DNA of 64,000 nt. Source: Rhodospirillales bacterium. Lineage in GTDB: Bacteria; Pseudomonadota; Alphaproteobacteria; Rhodospirillales; Thalassospiraceae. Location: the NCBI GenBank assembly GCA_019634165.1, contig JAHQVT010000006.1, positions 62,001 to 126,000 on the forward strand. The letters are read 5' to 3'. A program made the position numbers and the translations under genes. Of the stretch, positions 34,393-43,645 are shown in pieces (position 1 is the stretch's first letter; the number at the start of each line of letters is the position of its first letter). Below the pieces are notes generated by a model, which was given only the letters and a program-made list of their open reading frames with translations, was not told where the DNA came from and did no database searches.

Positions 34393-36270
34393 TCAGAATG
34401 GCAAGGACATGCTGATTTCAATCATGCTGCTATCGGTGTCATCTTCATCATTGGCAATGGACATCATATGGCTAAGCGCCAGTTCGCTGGTCAGGGGGCC
34501 TGTGTCAAAACCAAATCCGGTGCGAACGCGCTGGTTGCCATATTCGTTCAGGTTGCACGCAATGAACGGTTTGACGATGCCCATTTCCTGACCGTCATCA
34601 TCCATCAGGACAAAGCCATAAGTGACCGTGCCGCTGAGGGTATATTCGGAATAATCGCTGCGCCCGGCAAGGTAGCTGCCTTCTAACGCGGCGTTGAGAC
34701 CCGAAATAGCATCAGACAAGCGTATACCGCCGCCAATGTTAAACGCGGTTTTGTCATTGTTGATTTCATCGGTGAAATCATAGACCAGACCGGTTTCGAC
34801 AAATGGCGTGATGTTCAGGGTTTGACTTGCTGCAAAATCATAGGCCGCTTCGATGCTTGGATTAATCTGGCGGGTATTTGAGGTGGTTTTGCCAACAGCA
34901 GTCCCGTCACTTTCGGTATAGCTATCGACCGTTTTGCGCGCCGCCATCAGGGATACAGATGGGGAAAGCGAGACGGGCAGGGTTTCGACCGGACGGATGA
35001 CATAGGATGCATTCACAGCAGCAAACCACATGCTTGAATCCGTATCGCCCGAAATTGTGTCATTGCTGCGCATGACATCAATGTCACCGATGCCAAATCC
35101 GGCTTCGCCAACCACGGTAAGATTGGCGATCGGGCGGTAAATGGCATAAGGCGACGCCATCCAGCCTTTTTCCCGATATGTGCCATCGTTAAACGATGTG
35201 GTCAGATCGGTGTCGTTATAGCCCAGAGACAGACCGGCCGTCAGGGTTTCGGCGAATTTGTAATCCAGCCCGATGTTATAGCCCCAGACATCACCGTCAT
35301 AGCGGCTGTCATTGGTGCCGCTAACAAAGTCGTTTTCAACCGAGGTAAAGGACCCATGGCCCCAAACGGTGAAGGGGGAGGTGTTTTGCAATGCTGATCG
35401 GCCATCAATGCCACCGGCACCCCCAATATCGCCCTGATCGGTTGGACCAAGGGCCAAAGCGGACGCGCCAAAGCCGTTTGCAGCCATCAAGGAGCTATCG
35501 AAATTACCGGTCATGGCCAGACGGCGCATGGCATCATCACGGTCAGTGATGGCGTTGGCCGTATAGCGGGTATTGCTGAAATTAGTATTTTCGTTTGGTA
35601 AGCCTGCGCCTGCGCCTGCGCCTGCGCTTGTTCCGGTTCCTGCACCCGTTCCAGCACTGGTAACACCCGTGGGAACAGCGTTGCTGACCGAGCCGCTGAC
35701 AGTGGATGCACGTGAGGAAATGTTTTGTTGGATCACAGTGGTTTGGCTGCGCGATACGGCCGACACCACAGCAGATTTCGTACCACTGCTTTCTGCCGTC
35801 GCCGGTGCGGCGATGCAGCTTCTGGCAATGATAGCGTCATCGTCCAGATTAATGCTTATGTTTGCGCCCGTTGTATCGGCGGGAACCGTGAAGGTGAAGG
35901 TTTTCGATCCACCGCTTGCAATAGACGATCCATCTGCACCACCAAGATTATTGGCGTTGTTGTCGTTGTCGTTATAGCTCACGGAAGTAATTGTTCTGGT
36001 GCCGCTGTTTTCAGTAAGCTTAATGGTAATTTTTTCGCCTTTGAAGAATGCCCTGTCCGTGGTCAGAACCGTTCCTGTGTTTGTCGATGTCGTATTCAAC
36101 TCAGCCGCCGCACAGCCAGCGCTTCGCGCAGCATGGGCTGCGTTGGCAAACGGCAAGGACAGTGTGGTTAAGGCCAGTGGCAAGATTATTTTACGGGAAA
36201 ATGATTTCTGACGAATGACGGGTGCCAAATCCGATGGGTTCTGAGTAAATAACTTGTTGATTGTCTTCAT
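34393..36270 (-). CDS. Autotransporter-type outer-membrane beta-barrel protein
   Basis: A 625-residue surface protein. A long signal peptide (~1-47) has a basic extended N region and ends FANAAHA. Next is an Ig-like beta domain (~48-160) with a Cys pair, a Ser/Thr-rich and then Ala/Gly-rich linker (~165-235), and from ~325 a C-terminal beta-barrel. The last residues alternate and end in Phe (MIEISMSLPF), as required for outer-membrane insertion. The passenger is short and carries no protease or adhesin repeats that I know. Four CCTGCG repeats encode part of the Gly-Ala linker. Confidence 0.88.
   Translation of the reverse strand: MKTINKLFTQNPSDLAPVIRQKSFSRKIILPLALTTLSLPFANAAHAARSAGCAAAELNTTSTNTGTVLTTDRAFFKGEKITIKLTENSGTRTITSVSYNDNDNNANNLGGADGSSIASGGSKTFTFTVPADTTGANISINLDDDAIIARSCIAAPATAESSGTKSAVVSAVSRSQTTVIQQNISSRASTVSGSVSNAVPTGVTSAGTGAGTGTSAGAGAGAGLPNENTNFSNTRYTANAITDRDDAMRRLAMTGNFDSSLMAANGFGASALALGPTDQGDIGGAGGIDGRSALQNTSPFTVWGHGSFTSVENDFVSGTNDSRYDGDVWGYNIGLDYKFAETLTAGLSLGYNDTDLTTSFNDGTYREKGWMASPYAIYRPIANLTVVGEAGFGIGDIDVMRSNDTISGDTDSSMWFAAVNASYVIRPVETLPVSLSPSVSLMAARKTVDSYTESDGTAVGKTTSNTRQINPSIEAAYDFAASQTLNITPFVETGLVYDFTDEINNDKTAFNIGGGIRLSDAISGLNAALEGSYLAGRSDYSEYTLSGTVTYGFVLMDDDGQEMGIVKPFIACNLNEYGNQRVRTGFGFDTGPLTSELALSHMMSIANDEDDTDSSMIEISMSLPF
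35603..35626. repeat. Four tandem CCTGCG repeats inside the autotransporter gene
   Basis: Hexamer repeats that encode alternating Gly and Ala in the linker before the barrel. A change in copy number would keep the reading frame and change linker length by two residues per unit. Confidence 0.9.
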
Positions 36271-36281
36271 TTTGCTGCGCG

Positions 36282-36417
36282 TGCCCTTATTGGTCGATGC
36301 CGATTAATCGGTTCCATTAAGGAGCCATAGAGGCAAAGCTCAGAGCGGGCCATCGGCAAAGTGCGAGCAAAGTCGGTTTTTGACGCTTTGTGGATATTCG
36401 ATGCGCAAAGTGGATAT
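36282..36417 (-). promoter_or_regulatory. Upstream region shared with the DUF3185 gene, copy 2
   Basis: Blocks matching copy 1: TGCCCTTATTGG at 36282, AGCCATAGAGGCAAAG at 36323, TTTTGACGCTTTGTGGATA at 36378 and TGCGCAAAGTGGATAT at 36402. Between the first two lies a 12-bp palindrome CCGATTAATCGG (36300-36311) that copy 1 lacks. On the minus strand the region shows two related words, ATATCCACTTTGCG and ATATCCACAAAGCG, about two helical turns apart, like a tandem activator site. Confidence 0.75.
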
Positions 36418-36460
36418 CGAACAGGATGTTATGCGTTCTTGAAGAAAAGCGCGTCACTGT

Positions 36461-37030
36461 TTAGGGCAGGGCGTTGATCACGTCGGTGCTGCTGGTAAGT
36501 TGGCAATATTCCGAGGCCAAAACAGCGGCATAAAGATCAAACACGGTTTGTGCGTCGAACCGTTTGCCATGGGTATCAATGACGTCAATCGCGGTGGTGG
36601 CATCCAGCGGCAGGTGGCATTCAAAGCCAAGGCAGTGCGCGGCACGGATCGACACATCCATCGAATTATGAATAACGACGCCGGTAAAGATCAGGCGGGT
36701 GATGCCCCGGTCGCGCAGGTGCGTTTCCAGTTCCGTTCCGATAAAGGCGCAATTAACAGATTTGGTGATGATGGTTTCACCATCCATCGGTGTAGCTTGA
36801 TCCTTGAACGGTTGGCCGGGGCCGTTTGCATAGAAGGTTGAAGCCGGATTGGCTTCTTCGTGGCGGACATGGATCACGGGGAGATTTGCGGCACGGAATT
36901 TGGCCAGTAATTTGGCGATCACATCGGCATAGCCCGGATTGTTTTTGGACTTCCAGCGCGGGTCATCAATCGCCTTTTGCACATCAAGGACGATCAGGGC
37001 GGTGTCGTTTCCAAGAGTGGGGAGGGACAT
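36461..37030 (-). CDS. Isochorismatase-like hydrolase with Ser in place of the catalytic Cys
   Basis: A 189-residue protein of the cysteine-hydrolase fold. The first Asp of the triad is present in LIVLDVQKAI and the Lys in ETIITKSVNCAF. In the third motif, where most relatives have Cys (GxxTHxCV), this protein reads GVVIHNSMDVSIRAA, with Ser at that place. Either it belongs to a subgroup with altered chemistry or it is catalytically weak. A start at 37030 fits the AAGGAA site; nrdJ is cut off from it by a strong terminator. Confidence 0.87.
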   Translation of the reverse strand: MSLPTLGNDTALIVLDVQKAIDDPRWKSKNNPGYADVIAKLLAKFRAANLPVIHVRHEEANPASTFYANGPGQPFKDQATPMDGETIITKSVNCAFIGTELETHLRDRGITRLIFTGVVIHNSMDVSIRAAHCLGFECHLPLDATTAIDVIDTHGKRFDAQTVFDLYAAVLASEYCQLTSSTDVINALP

Positions 37031-37062
37031 AAGTGTGTTCCTTGTGACCGGGGCTAAATACA

Positions 37063-37093
37063 AAACCGGCCGGGATTAATTCCCGGCCGGTTT
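37063..37093 (-). terminator. Strong terminator after nrdJ
   Basis: A perfect 13-bp stem (AAACCGGCCGGGA and its complement) with a 5-nt loop TTAAT. On the minus strand it is followed by a T-rich tail. It lies between the nrdJ stop and the isochorismatase-like start. Confidence 0.92.
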
Positions 37094-37129
37094 GCTGATT
37101 AGATCAGAAGGTCGTTCTGGCCAAAGGCC

Positions 37130-40100
37130 TTACGAGCAGCCGGTGGTTCCACCACAAGAGTCACATTTAAGGCAGGTGCCATTCCGGACCAGTGTGAAGT
37201 TGCCGCAATCTGGGCAACCATCGCCCTCGTAGCCCTTCATGCGGGCTTCGCGGATCTGGTCCATTTTGGCGTCAACCTTTGCGGTGACTTCTTCGCTTGC
37301 GGTCAGGATCGCAGTGGTCTGCTGGGTTGCAGTAACCGTTGTGGTTGCTGCATTGGCAGTTTCCGCTGCGTGGCTGTGACCATGGCCATCCGTGCCGGTT
37401 GACTTGACTTCGACAACGCGTTCTTCGGTAACCGCACCACCATCGACAACATAAAGGTTGCGACGGACAAACCCGCTTGATGCGACTTTGCGGATGGTTT
37501 CGATCGCCTGATCGCCTGCTTTGTCGGCGGCTTCGCCAAGATCGCCTTCGGCGACACCTTCGCCAACCGCATCGGGAAGGATGTCAGATGGCTGAACATG
37601 GGCGAGGTCATTCCGACCAAGATAGGAAATGGCAAGTTCGCGGAACATGTAATCAAGGATCGAGGTCGACATCTTGATCGCATCGTTGCCAGAAACCATG
37701 CCTGATGGCTCAAAGCGGGTGAAGGTGAAGGCTTCGACATATTCTTCGAGCGGAACACCATATTGCAGGCCGATGGAAACGGCGATTGCAAAGTTGTTCA
37801 TCAAGGAACGGAAAGCAGCACCTTCCTTGTGCATGTCGATGAAGATTTCACCAAGCTTACCGTCTTCATATTCACCGGTACGCAGGTAAACCTTGTGACC
37901 GCCAACGGTGGCCTTCTGGGTGTAGCCTTTGCGGCGACCCGGAAGGGAACGACGGTCGCCACGGATGACGCGTTCGATGATTTTTTCAACGATCTGCTGG
38001 GATGCTGCAGTTGCCTTCACAGCAGACGGCTGATCTGCGTAATCGTCTTCTTCAACCAGGGCAGAGTTCAGCGGCTGGCTGAGTTTCGAGCCATCACGAT
38101 ACAGCGCATTTGCCTTCAGGCCGAGACGCCAAGACAGCATATATGCGTCTTTGCAATCCTGGATGTTGGCACTGCTTGGCATGTTGATGGTTTTGGAAAT
38201 CGCACCCGAGATGAATGGCTGTGCGGCAGCCATCATGCGGATGTGGCTTTCAGCCGACAGATACCGTTTGCCGGTACGACCGCACGGGTTTGCACAATCA
38301 AAGACCGAAAGGTCTTCGTCACGCAGATGCGGCGCACCTTCAAGGGTCATCGAACCACAAACATAGGTGTTGGCTGCTTCGATCTGTTTTTTATCGAAAC
38401 CAAGGGCTGCGAGCATGTCAAAGTCCATGCTGTTGATCGCCTTGGCATCGAGACCCAACTGGTTGATGCAGAAATCATCGCCAAAGGTGTATTTGTTGAA
38501 GACGAATTTAACGTCAAATGCGTTTTTAAGCGCGCCTTCAACCTTGGCAATCGCATCATCGTCAAAGCCCTTGGCTTTGAGTTCGTCATGGGTGACGGAT
38601 GGCGAGCCTTTGAGGGTTCCGTGACCAACTGCGAATTTTTCAATGTCGCGGATCTGGTTTTCGGTATAGCCGAGTGTGGCCAGCGCAACCGGAACGGTGC
38701 GGTTGATGATTTTGAAATACCCACCACCGGCAAGTTTTTTGAATTTCACCAGTGCGAAATCAGGTTCGATCCCGGTGGTGTCGCAATCCATGACCAGACC
38801 GATGGTGCCGGTCGGGGCAATAACGGTGGTCTGTGCGTTGCGGTAACCGTGCTTTTCACCAAGTTCCAGCGCCTTGTCCCATGCTGCACGCGCAGCAACC
38901 GGAAGTTCGGCATAGGGGCTGTCAGCGGCAACGAGGGGAACCGGATTGATGGCGAGGCCTTCGTATCCGTCCTGTTCACCGTAAGCAGCGCGGCGGTGGT
39001 TGCGCATGACACGCAGCATTTCGTTGGCGTTTTCGCCATAGCCCGGGAACGGACCCTGTTCGCCAGCCATTTCGGCCGAGGTCGCATAAGACACACCACA
39101 CATGATCGCGGTCAGGGACGCGCCAATCGCACGGCCTTCGTCGCTGTCATATGAAATGCCCATGCTCATGAGCAGGCCACCGATGTTGGCATAGCCAAGG
39201 CCAAGGGTACGGTAACGATAGGAAAGTTCAGCAATACGGTCAGACGGGAACTGTGCCATCAGAACCGAGATTTCGAGAACAACCGTCCACAAACGCACAG
39301 CATGTTCGTATGCCGCAACATCGACACCGCCATCATCAGAACGGAAGTTCATCAGGTTAAGCGATGCAAGGTTACATGCGGTGTCATCAAGGAACATATA
39401 TTCCGAGCACGGGTTGGACGCATTAATGCGACCCGAATTCGGGCAGGTGTGCCATTCGTTAATCGTGCTGTCATACTGGATGCCGGGATCGGCACAGGCC
39501 CAAGCGGCTTCGCCAACTTTGTCCCACAGATCGCGTGCGGCAATGGTTTTGGCAACTTTGCCATCGGTACGACGGATCAGTTCCCAGTCACCATTATCCA
39601 AAACAGCCTGAAGGAAACCGTTCGACACACGAACCGAGTTGTTCGAGTTCTGACCTGAAACGGTCAGATATGCTTCGGAATCCCAATCAGTGTCATAGGT
39701 TTTGAAGCTGATCTCGGTGAAGCCCTGACGGGCGAATTCAATGATTTTATTGATATAGGAATCCGGGATCATGACCGCACGGGCGCCCAAAACAGCTTCT
39801 TTAAGCTGCGGGTTGGCACGTGGGAGGAAACGATCTTCGGAGTCCGCAGCGCCATCCCAGTTGTTGCAGGCTGCCAGAACCTGAGTCAGGTGCTTTTCAG
39901 CAAGTTTGGAACCCGCGACAAGGGCAGCAACTTTCTGCTCTTCGACGACTTTCCAATCAATATATTCTTCGATGTCCGGGTGATCGATATCGACCACAAC
40001 CATTTTGGCTGCACGGCGGGTGGTGCCGCCCGATTTGATCGCGCCCGCTGCACGGTCACCAATTTTCAGGAAGCTCATCAGGCCGGAAGAACGACCGCCG

Positions 40101-40840
40101 CCCGACAGGCTTTCGCCGCCGCCACGAACATTCGAGAAGTTCGAACCGGTACCCGAACCGAATTTGAACAGACGTGCTTCACGTGACCACAGGTCCATGA
40201 TGCCGCCTTCGTTGACGAGATCATCGGCAACAGACTGAATAAAGCAGGCATGTGGCTGCGGATGTTCATAAGAGCTTGCCGATTTGGTCAGTTCGCCGGT
40301 TTTGAAATCAACATAGGAGTGACCCTGTGCCGGGCCATCAATCCCGTATGCCCAATGCAGGCCGGTATTGAACCACTGCGGAGAGTTCGGTGCGCCCATC
40401 TGGTGGGAAAGCTGATAGCGCATTTCATCAAAGAAGGCCTGCGCATCAGATTCGGCGTCAAAATATCCGCCTTTCCAGCCCCAATAGGTCCAAGTGCCAG
40501 CAAGTCGGTCAAAGACCTGCGTTGCGCTGGTTTCACTTATATAGCGTTTTTCGGTCGGCATTTTGTCGAGCTTGGCTTTGTCAGGTGCCTGACGCCACAA
40601 CCAGTTCGGAACGTCTTTTTCCTTAACCGGTTTAAGCGCAACCGGGACACCAGCCTTACGGAAATATTTCTGTGCCAGAACGTCACTCGCTACCTGAGAC
40701 CAAGAGGAGGGAACGTCGATGTCATTCATTTCAAAAACAACCGATCCATCGGGGTTTTTGATAACGCAAGACGATTTACGAAAATCGATGTCTGCGTATG
40801 GGCTGACACCTTCCTGAGTGAACTTTCTGGTAATCCGCAT
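37130..40840 (-). CDS. nrdJ: Vitamin B12-dependent (class II) ribonucleoside-diphosphate reductase
   Basis: A 1236-residue enzyme that makes deoxyribonucleotides using adenosylcobalamin, working with or without oxygen. Recognisable parts are an N-terminal ACR domain, [46 protein letters not shown] with the conserved Cys, [19 protein letters not shown], and a C-terminal redox and zinc-ribbon tail (CPDCGNF, then [13 protein letters not shown]). Length is normal for the alphaproteobacterial long form. No nrdAB or nrdDG genes lie near. Two NrdR-box-like sites lie upstream. Confidence 0.97.
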   Translation of the reverse strand: MRITRKFTQEGVSPYADIDFRKSSCVIKNPDGSVVFEMNDIDVPSSWSQVASDVLAQKYFRKAGVPVALKPVKEKDVPNWLWRQAPDKAKLDKMPTEKRYISETSATQVFDRLAGTWTYWGWKGGYFDAESDAQAFFDEMRYQLSHQMGAPNSPQWFNTGLHWAYGIDGPAQGHSYVDFKTGELTKSASSYEHPQPHACFIQSVADDLVNEGGIMDLWSREARLFKFGSGTGSNFSNVRGGGESLSGGGRSSGLMSFLKIGDRAAGAIKSGGTTRRAAKMVVVDIDHPDIEEYIDWKVVEEQKVAALVAGSKLAEKHLTQVLAACNNWDGAADSEDRFLPRANPQLKEAVLGARAVMIPDSYINKIIEFARQGFTEISFKTYDTDWDSEAYLTVSGQNSNNSVRVSNGFLQAVLDNGDWELIRRTDGKVAKTIAARDLWDKVGEAAWACADPGIQYDSTINEWHTCPNSGRINASNPCSEYMFLDDTACNLASLNLMNFRSDDGGVDVAAYEHAVRLWTVVLEISVLMAQFPSDRIAELSYRYRTLGLGYANIGGLLMSMGISYDSDEGRAIGASLTAIMCGVSYATSAEMAGEQGPFPGYGENANEMLRVMRNHRRAAYGEQDGYEGLAINPVPLVAADSPYAELPVAARAAWDKALELGEKHGYRNAQTTVIAPTGTIGLVMDCDTTGIEPDFALVKFKKLAGGGYFKIINRTVPVALATLGYTENQIRDIEKFAVGHGTLKGSPSVTHDELKAKGFDDDAIAKVEGALKNAFDVKFVFNKYTFGDDFCINQLGLDAKAINSMDFDMLAALGFDKKQIEAANTYVCGSMTLEGAPHLRDEDLSVFDCANPCGRTGKRYLSAESHIRMMAAAQPFISGAISKTINMPSSANIQDCKDAYMLSWRLGLKANALYRDGSKLSQPLNSALVEEDDYADQPSAVKATAASQQIVEKIIERVIRGDRRSLPGRRKGYTQKATVGGHKVYLRTGEYEDGKLGEIFIDMHKEGAAFRSLMNNFAIAVSIGLQYGVPLEEYVEAFTFTRFEPSGMVSGNDAIKMSTSILDYMFRELAISYLGRNDLAHVQPSDILPDAVGEGVAEGDLGEAADKAGDQAIETIRKVASSGFVRRNLYVVDGGAVTEERVVEVKSTGTDGHGHSHAAETANAATTTVTATQQTTAILTASEEVTAKVDAKMDQIREARMKGYEGDGCPDCGNFTLVRNGTCLKCDSCGGTTGCS

Positions 40841-41097
40841 GGTCTGCTCCGGTTGTGATCAGACGTGAAGCCGTGTAGCGCTGTTTGAGATGCGCCTGCC
40901 TCGCCTGACTCTATATAGTTTGCTCTATGCTCATGCGCCGCCCCTATGACCATTTTTTCTGGCCTTTGCGAGATCAGCGTTAAACCCGTATTCGAGTGGA
41001 GTGGTCCCCCCTTGGAACCATCCGGTTCGTGGGAAGGACTATAAGGGCAAAATTTCGCCGCAGTCCACTAAACTTTGCGGTTGACATCAATTTTTAC

Positions 41098-41111
41098 CAC
41101 AACATGTAGTG
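41098..41111. promoter_or_regulatory. NrdR-box-like motif 1 upstream of nrdJ
   Basis: CACAACATGTAGTG matches the palindromic NrdR-box pattern CACwAtATaTwGTG at all but two positions. It lies about 260 bp upstream of the nrdJ start. NrdR represses ribonucleotide reductase genes when dATP is high. Confidence 0.55.
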
Positions 41112-41238
41112 GGTCGATTGCTGTCTTGCTGATTCGATGCTGGTGGGATTCTCGTTAACAATCTCTGAATCCGGCGGTGATGCCCGGAAAACTGCGCTTT
41201 TTATCGCAGCGTGATTGTGTGTCGGTCCTAAGACTCGG

Positions 41239-41252
41239 ACTACATGTTGTGT
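41239..41252. promoter_or_regulatory. NrdR-box-like motif 2 upstream of nrdJ
   Basis: ACTACATGTTGTGT carries the complement of the 12-base core CACAACATGTAG of motif 1, in inverted orientation, 141 bp further from nrdJ. Known NrdR box pairs are much closer together, so the spacing would require looping or two separate promoters. Confidence 0.45.
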
Positions 41253-41794
41253 GAGCACGAGAGGTTCCCCACAACACAAATACAAGCTAACGCCGATTGC
41301 GTTCCATTTCCAGTGCGAAGCTGAAAACTTATTAACTTATGATGATTGTTAGCATGGGGTGCGCTGATAACAGTTTGATATTTATGTTAAAATTCTGTTT
41401 CGGTTATGAGGCGAAAGCCACCTGATTCAAGCGCCCAGCGCCCGTCTATATATACTGTATATTGTGGATAACCGGGTGGACAAAGGCCCCAGACACATAT
41501 GGATCAATGAGTCGTCGCCCCACCAGCAGTTGTGGGTTGTTTAAACCAATGGATATCAGTACCGGCTGATCTTGTTTCCGGTTTGGATTGTGGCCATTTA
41601 TATGCAAATGCCAATCGCTTGGCGGGAGTTGATCAATTGTCGGGGGTGAGCGACCTTGAAACATTGACTTTGCTGCAACATCACGACATATAAGTCACTA
41701 GTTCGACAGGGTGTATTCCGCATGCGCCCTGTGCCGCTTTTGGAGACGGTCACGTCACCGGGGCGGACAAACCAAATCTGGAGAGAGACCCAAC

Positions 41795-42157
41795 ATGGCC
41801 ACCGTCGGCACCCGTATTTATACTGCGCTGTTTGGTAAGCGCGTTGGCGAAGACCGTTTCGGCAATGTCTATTACACCGAAAAGACTCCGGCCAAGGGCC
41901 GCCGCACCAAACGTTGGGTCGTTTATAAAGGTGTGGTCGAAGGGTCCAAGGTTCCGGCTGAATGGCATGCTTGGCTGCATCACACGGTTGATGCGCCGCT
42001 GTCTGAAAAGGCCGAAGACCGTTATGACTGGCAGAAAGAACACCTGCCGAACCTGACCGGGACGAAACATGCTTATCGTCCGGCCGGCCATGAATATAGT
42101 GGTGGCAAGCGAGCGAAAGCGACCGGTGACTATCAGGCATGGTCGCCGGAAGGCTGA
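41795..42157 (+). CDS. NADH:ubiquinone oxidoreductase accessory subunit, NDUFA12 (17.2 kDa) family
   Basis: A 120-residue accessory subunit of complex I found in mitochondria and alphaproteobacteria. Family text: GKRVGEDRFGNVYYTEKT, RRWVVYKG-like RRTKRWVVYKGVVEGSKVP, EWHAWLHH, and W-x-x-EHLPNLTGT. GGAGAGAG precedes the ATG at 41795. Its position next to an mlaD-type and a DUF2155 gene is widespread in alphaproteobacteria and supports that taxonomic assignment. Confidence 0.95.
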   Translation: MATVGTRIYTALFGKRVGEDRFGNVYYTEKTPAKGRRTKRWVVYKGVVEGSKVPAEWHAWLHHTVDAPLSEKAEDRYDWQKEHLPNLTGTKHAYRPAGHEYSGGKRAKATGDYQAWSPEG

Positions 42158-42187
42158 TGAGCCAAACAAGATAAAAATCATAGAGCG

Positions 42188-42215
42188 GGCGCGAGGCAAC
42201 TCGCGCCTGTTTTTG
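42188..42215 (+). terminator. Terminator after the NDUFA12-family gene
   Basis: GGCGCGAG and CTCGCGCC form an 8-bp stem with a GCAA tetraloop followed by TGTTTTTG, 31 bp past the stop. Confidence 0.9.
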
Positions 42216-42302
42216 TCTTAAACGGTTTCGTTTTGTACGGTTGTGTTTTAGACCTGTGCAATACAATATGTAGAACAAAGACATACAAGACGGATAAGGT
42301 CC

Positions 42303-42755
42303 ATGAGCAACAGACTGATTGAAACCCTTGCTGGTGCTGCGGTAATTGCAGTTGCGGTTGTATTTGCGGCCTATTCTTATTCCCGTGCAGGAATCGATAC
42401 CGTGCAGGGATATGAAATAAATGCCAGCTTTAACCGCATTGATGGTTTGACGGTTGGCAATGATGTTCGGGTTTCAGGGGTGAAAGTCGGAAGTGTCATT
42501 TCGCAGGACCTTGACCCGAAGACCTATATGGCTGTGGTCAAAATGTCTGTGCGGTCTGATTTGGTTTTACCGCTTGATAGTTCGGCGAAAATTGCGTCTG
42601 ACGGATTGTTGGGCGGCAAATTTGTCGCACTCGAACCGGGCGGCGATATCGATATGATCGAGGCGGGCGGTGAAATTGAATACACCCAAGGGTCAGTGAA
42701 CCTTGAAGATCTGATTGGCCAGGTTATTTATTCTTCTGGCAGCAGCAAAGACTGA
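42303..42755 (+). CDS. mlaD: MlaD-family phospholipid-transport protein
   Basis: A 150-residue protein with an N-terminal membrane anchor (~8-28) and one MCE domain (INASFNRIDGLTVGNDVRVS, then VKMSVRSDLVLPLDSSAKIA and GLLGGKFVALEPGG). In E. coli, MlaD is the periplasmic hexameric ring of the MlaFEDB complex that moves phospholipids between the membranes. The mlaE, mlaF and mlaB genes are not in the window, so this copy lies apart from its partners, as is usual in alphaproteobacteria. Confidence 0.92.
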   Translation: MSNRLIETLAGAAVIAVAVVFAAYSYSRAGIDTVQGYEINASFNRIDGLTVGNDVRVSGVKVGSVISQDLDPKTYMAVVKMSVRSDLVLPLDSSAKIASDGLLGGKFVALEPGGDIDMIEAGGEIEYTQGSVNLEDLIGQVIYSSGSSKD

Positions 42756-42947
42756 TCACCGTTCCCGATATTGATCGTCATAAAAGGTGCCAGGGATCAT
42801 CAAAGATTTGTCGGTCAATGGTGAAAAATTCCAGACGGCCATGATTTTGCCGATATTGCGCGAGAACGTGCAAAATATGGTTTGGCATATGGCTTGGTAA
42901 CATTTGGAAGACTATATCCTTCCATGTGAAGAATGTCGGAGCGGTTG

Positions 42948-43190
42948 ATGAAGAAGACCGAAAACGTGCAGCATTTTCCAACTTGGCAGGCAACCGATGG
43001 TTCGCCGCTGTCTTGTGTGGAAAAAATCAAAGTCCTGAATGACAATTTTGGCGAATTGCGTGAAATGATGCAGGATGCGCTTGAAGACGCGCTTTTGATG
43101 GGCTGCGACGAAGAGCAATTTCGCACCGTGATGCGTGAAGTGGTCGCCGAACTGCATAATCCATATGACAAAAGCGATAAACAGGACTGA
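42948..43190 (+). CDS. Small conserved-looking protein of unknown function
   Basis: An 80-residue soluble acidic protein that I do not recognise. It is mostly helical, with a central stretch FGELREMMQDALEDALLMGC followed by EEQFRTVMREVVAEL. GGAG 6 bp upstream supports the ATG at 42948; an in-frame ATG at 42933 is possible. Its stop is 8 bp before the DUF2155 gene, so the two are probably cotranscribed. Confidence 0.65.
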   Translation: MKKTENVQHFPTWQATDGSPLSCVEKIKVLNDNFGELREMMQDALEDALLMGCDEEQFRTVMREVVAELHNPYDKSDKQD

Positions 43191-43198
43191 AGAGCCAG

Positions 43199-43645
43199 AT
43201 GAAACGATCTTTTGCGATTGCCGCGATTTGTTCGACATGTGCAATGATCGGAACGGGATTTGCCGCACTTGATTATCGTCCAGCGACGGTTGCCCAGTTG
43301 CAGGGGCTTGATAAAATCACCGCGCGGATTTCGACATTTGAAGTGCCGGTCGGGCAAGTTGCCAAATTCGGTACCTTGTTAATCCGGGTAGATGCCTGTT
43401 ATCGCACACCGCCAGAAGAACTGCCGGAAAGTGCGACTTTCCTTGATATTTCAGATGTTCCAGATGACGGTCGTGCAGCGCGCGAGCAACTGTTTTCAGG
43501 ATGGATGTTTGCATCAAGCCCCGGATTGTCTGCCCTTGAACACCCGGTCTATGATGTTTGGCTAAAAGAATGCCTGAACCCGGAAGCAGAAGAAGATAGC
43601 CAGCCAAAGCCAGCGCAAGGCCAACCTGCGCCAGAGCAACCTTAA
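43199..43645 (+). CDS. Secreted DUF2155-domain protein
   Basis: A 148-residue exported protein: signal peptide ~1-22, then a DUF2155 core (DKITARISTFEVPVGQVAKF, VDACYRTPPEELPESATFLD, LFSGWMFASSPGLSALEHPV, YDVWLKEC) with two Cys that may pair. The tail is Pro/Gln/Glu-rich. Alphaproteobacterial proteins of this family sit near the NDUFA12 and aat genes; their function is unknown. Confidence 0.9.
   Translation: MKRSFAIAAICSTCAMIGTGFAALDYRPATVAQLQGLDKITARISTFEVPVGQVAKFGTLLIRVDACYRTPPEELPESATFLDISDVPDDGRAAREQLFSGWMFASSPGLSALEHPVYDVWLKECLNPEAEEDSQPKPAQGQPAPEQP

Larger units (their letters stand above)
40841..41794. other. Long intergenic region between nrdJ and the NDUFA12 gene
   Basis: About 950 bp with no convincing gene. 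It holds the two NrdR-box-like motifs. A foldable GC-rich stretch lies at 40995-41042 (CCTTGG, then AACC and GGTT arms) and may be part of the nrdJ leader. An AT-rich palindromic patch lies around 41440-41466. A TTGACA at 41081-41086 could be a -35 element for rightward transcription overlapping box 1, with no known gene near. Confidence 0.5.

Noticed and set aside
34137-34421. Open frame of 94 codons between the DUF3185 and autotransporter genes
   Set aside because: It crosses a terminator hairpin and the shared upstream blocks and lacks a ribosome-binding site.
34196-36343. Sigma-54 type promoter in the shared upstream regions (TGGC followed by TTTGC on the minus strand in both copies)
   Set aside because: The distance between the GG and GC elements is about five bases too long for a sigma-54 promoter in both copies.
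37763-39154. Long open frame antisense to nrdJ (463 codons)
   Set aside because: It is a shadow of nrdJ produced by codon bias; it has no recognisable domain and nrdJ is certain.
40901-40910. AGTCAGGCGA on the minus strand before nrdJ, similar to the start of a B12 box
   Set aside because: The second half of the B12 box (CCTGCC) does not follow in the right orientation and no cobalamin riboswitch fold is evident.
41440-41466. AT-rich palindromic patch as an origin or LexA site
   Set aside because: No DnaA-box cluster and no match to the alphaproteobacterial LexA pattern GAAC-N7-GAAC were seen.
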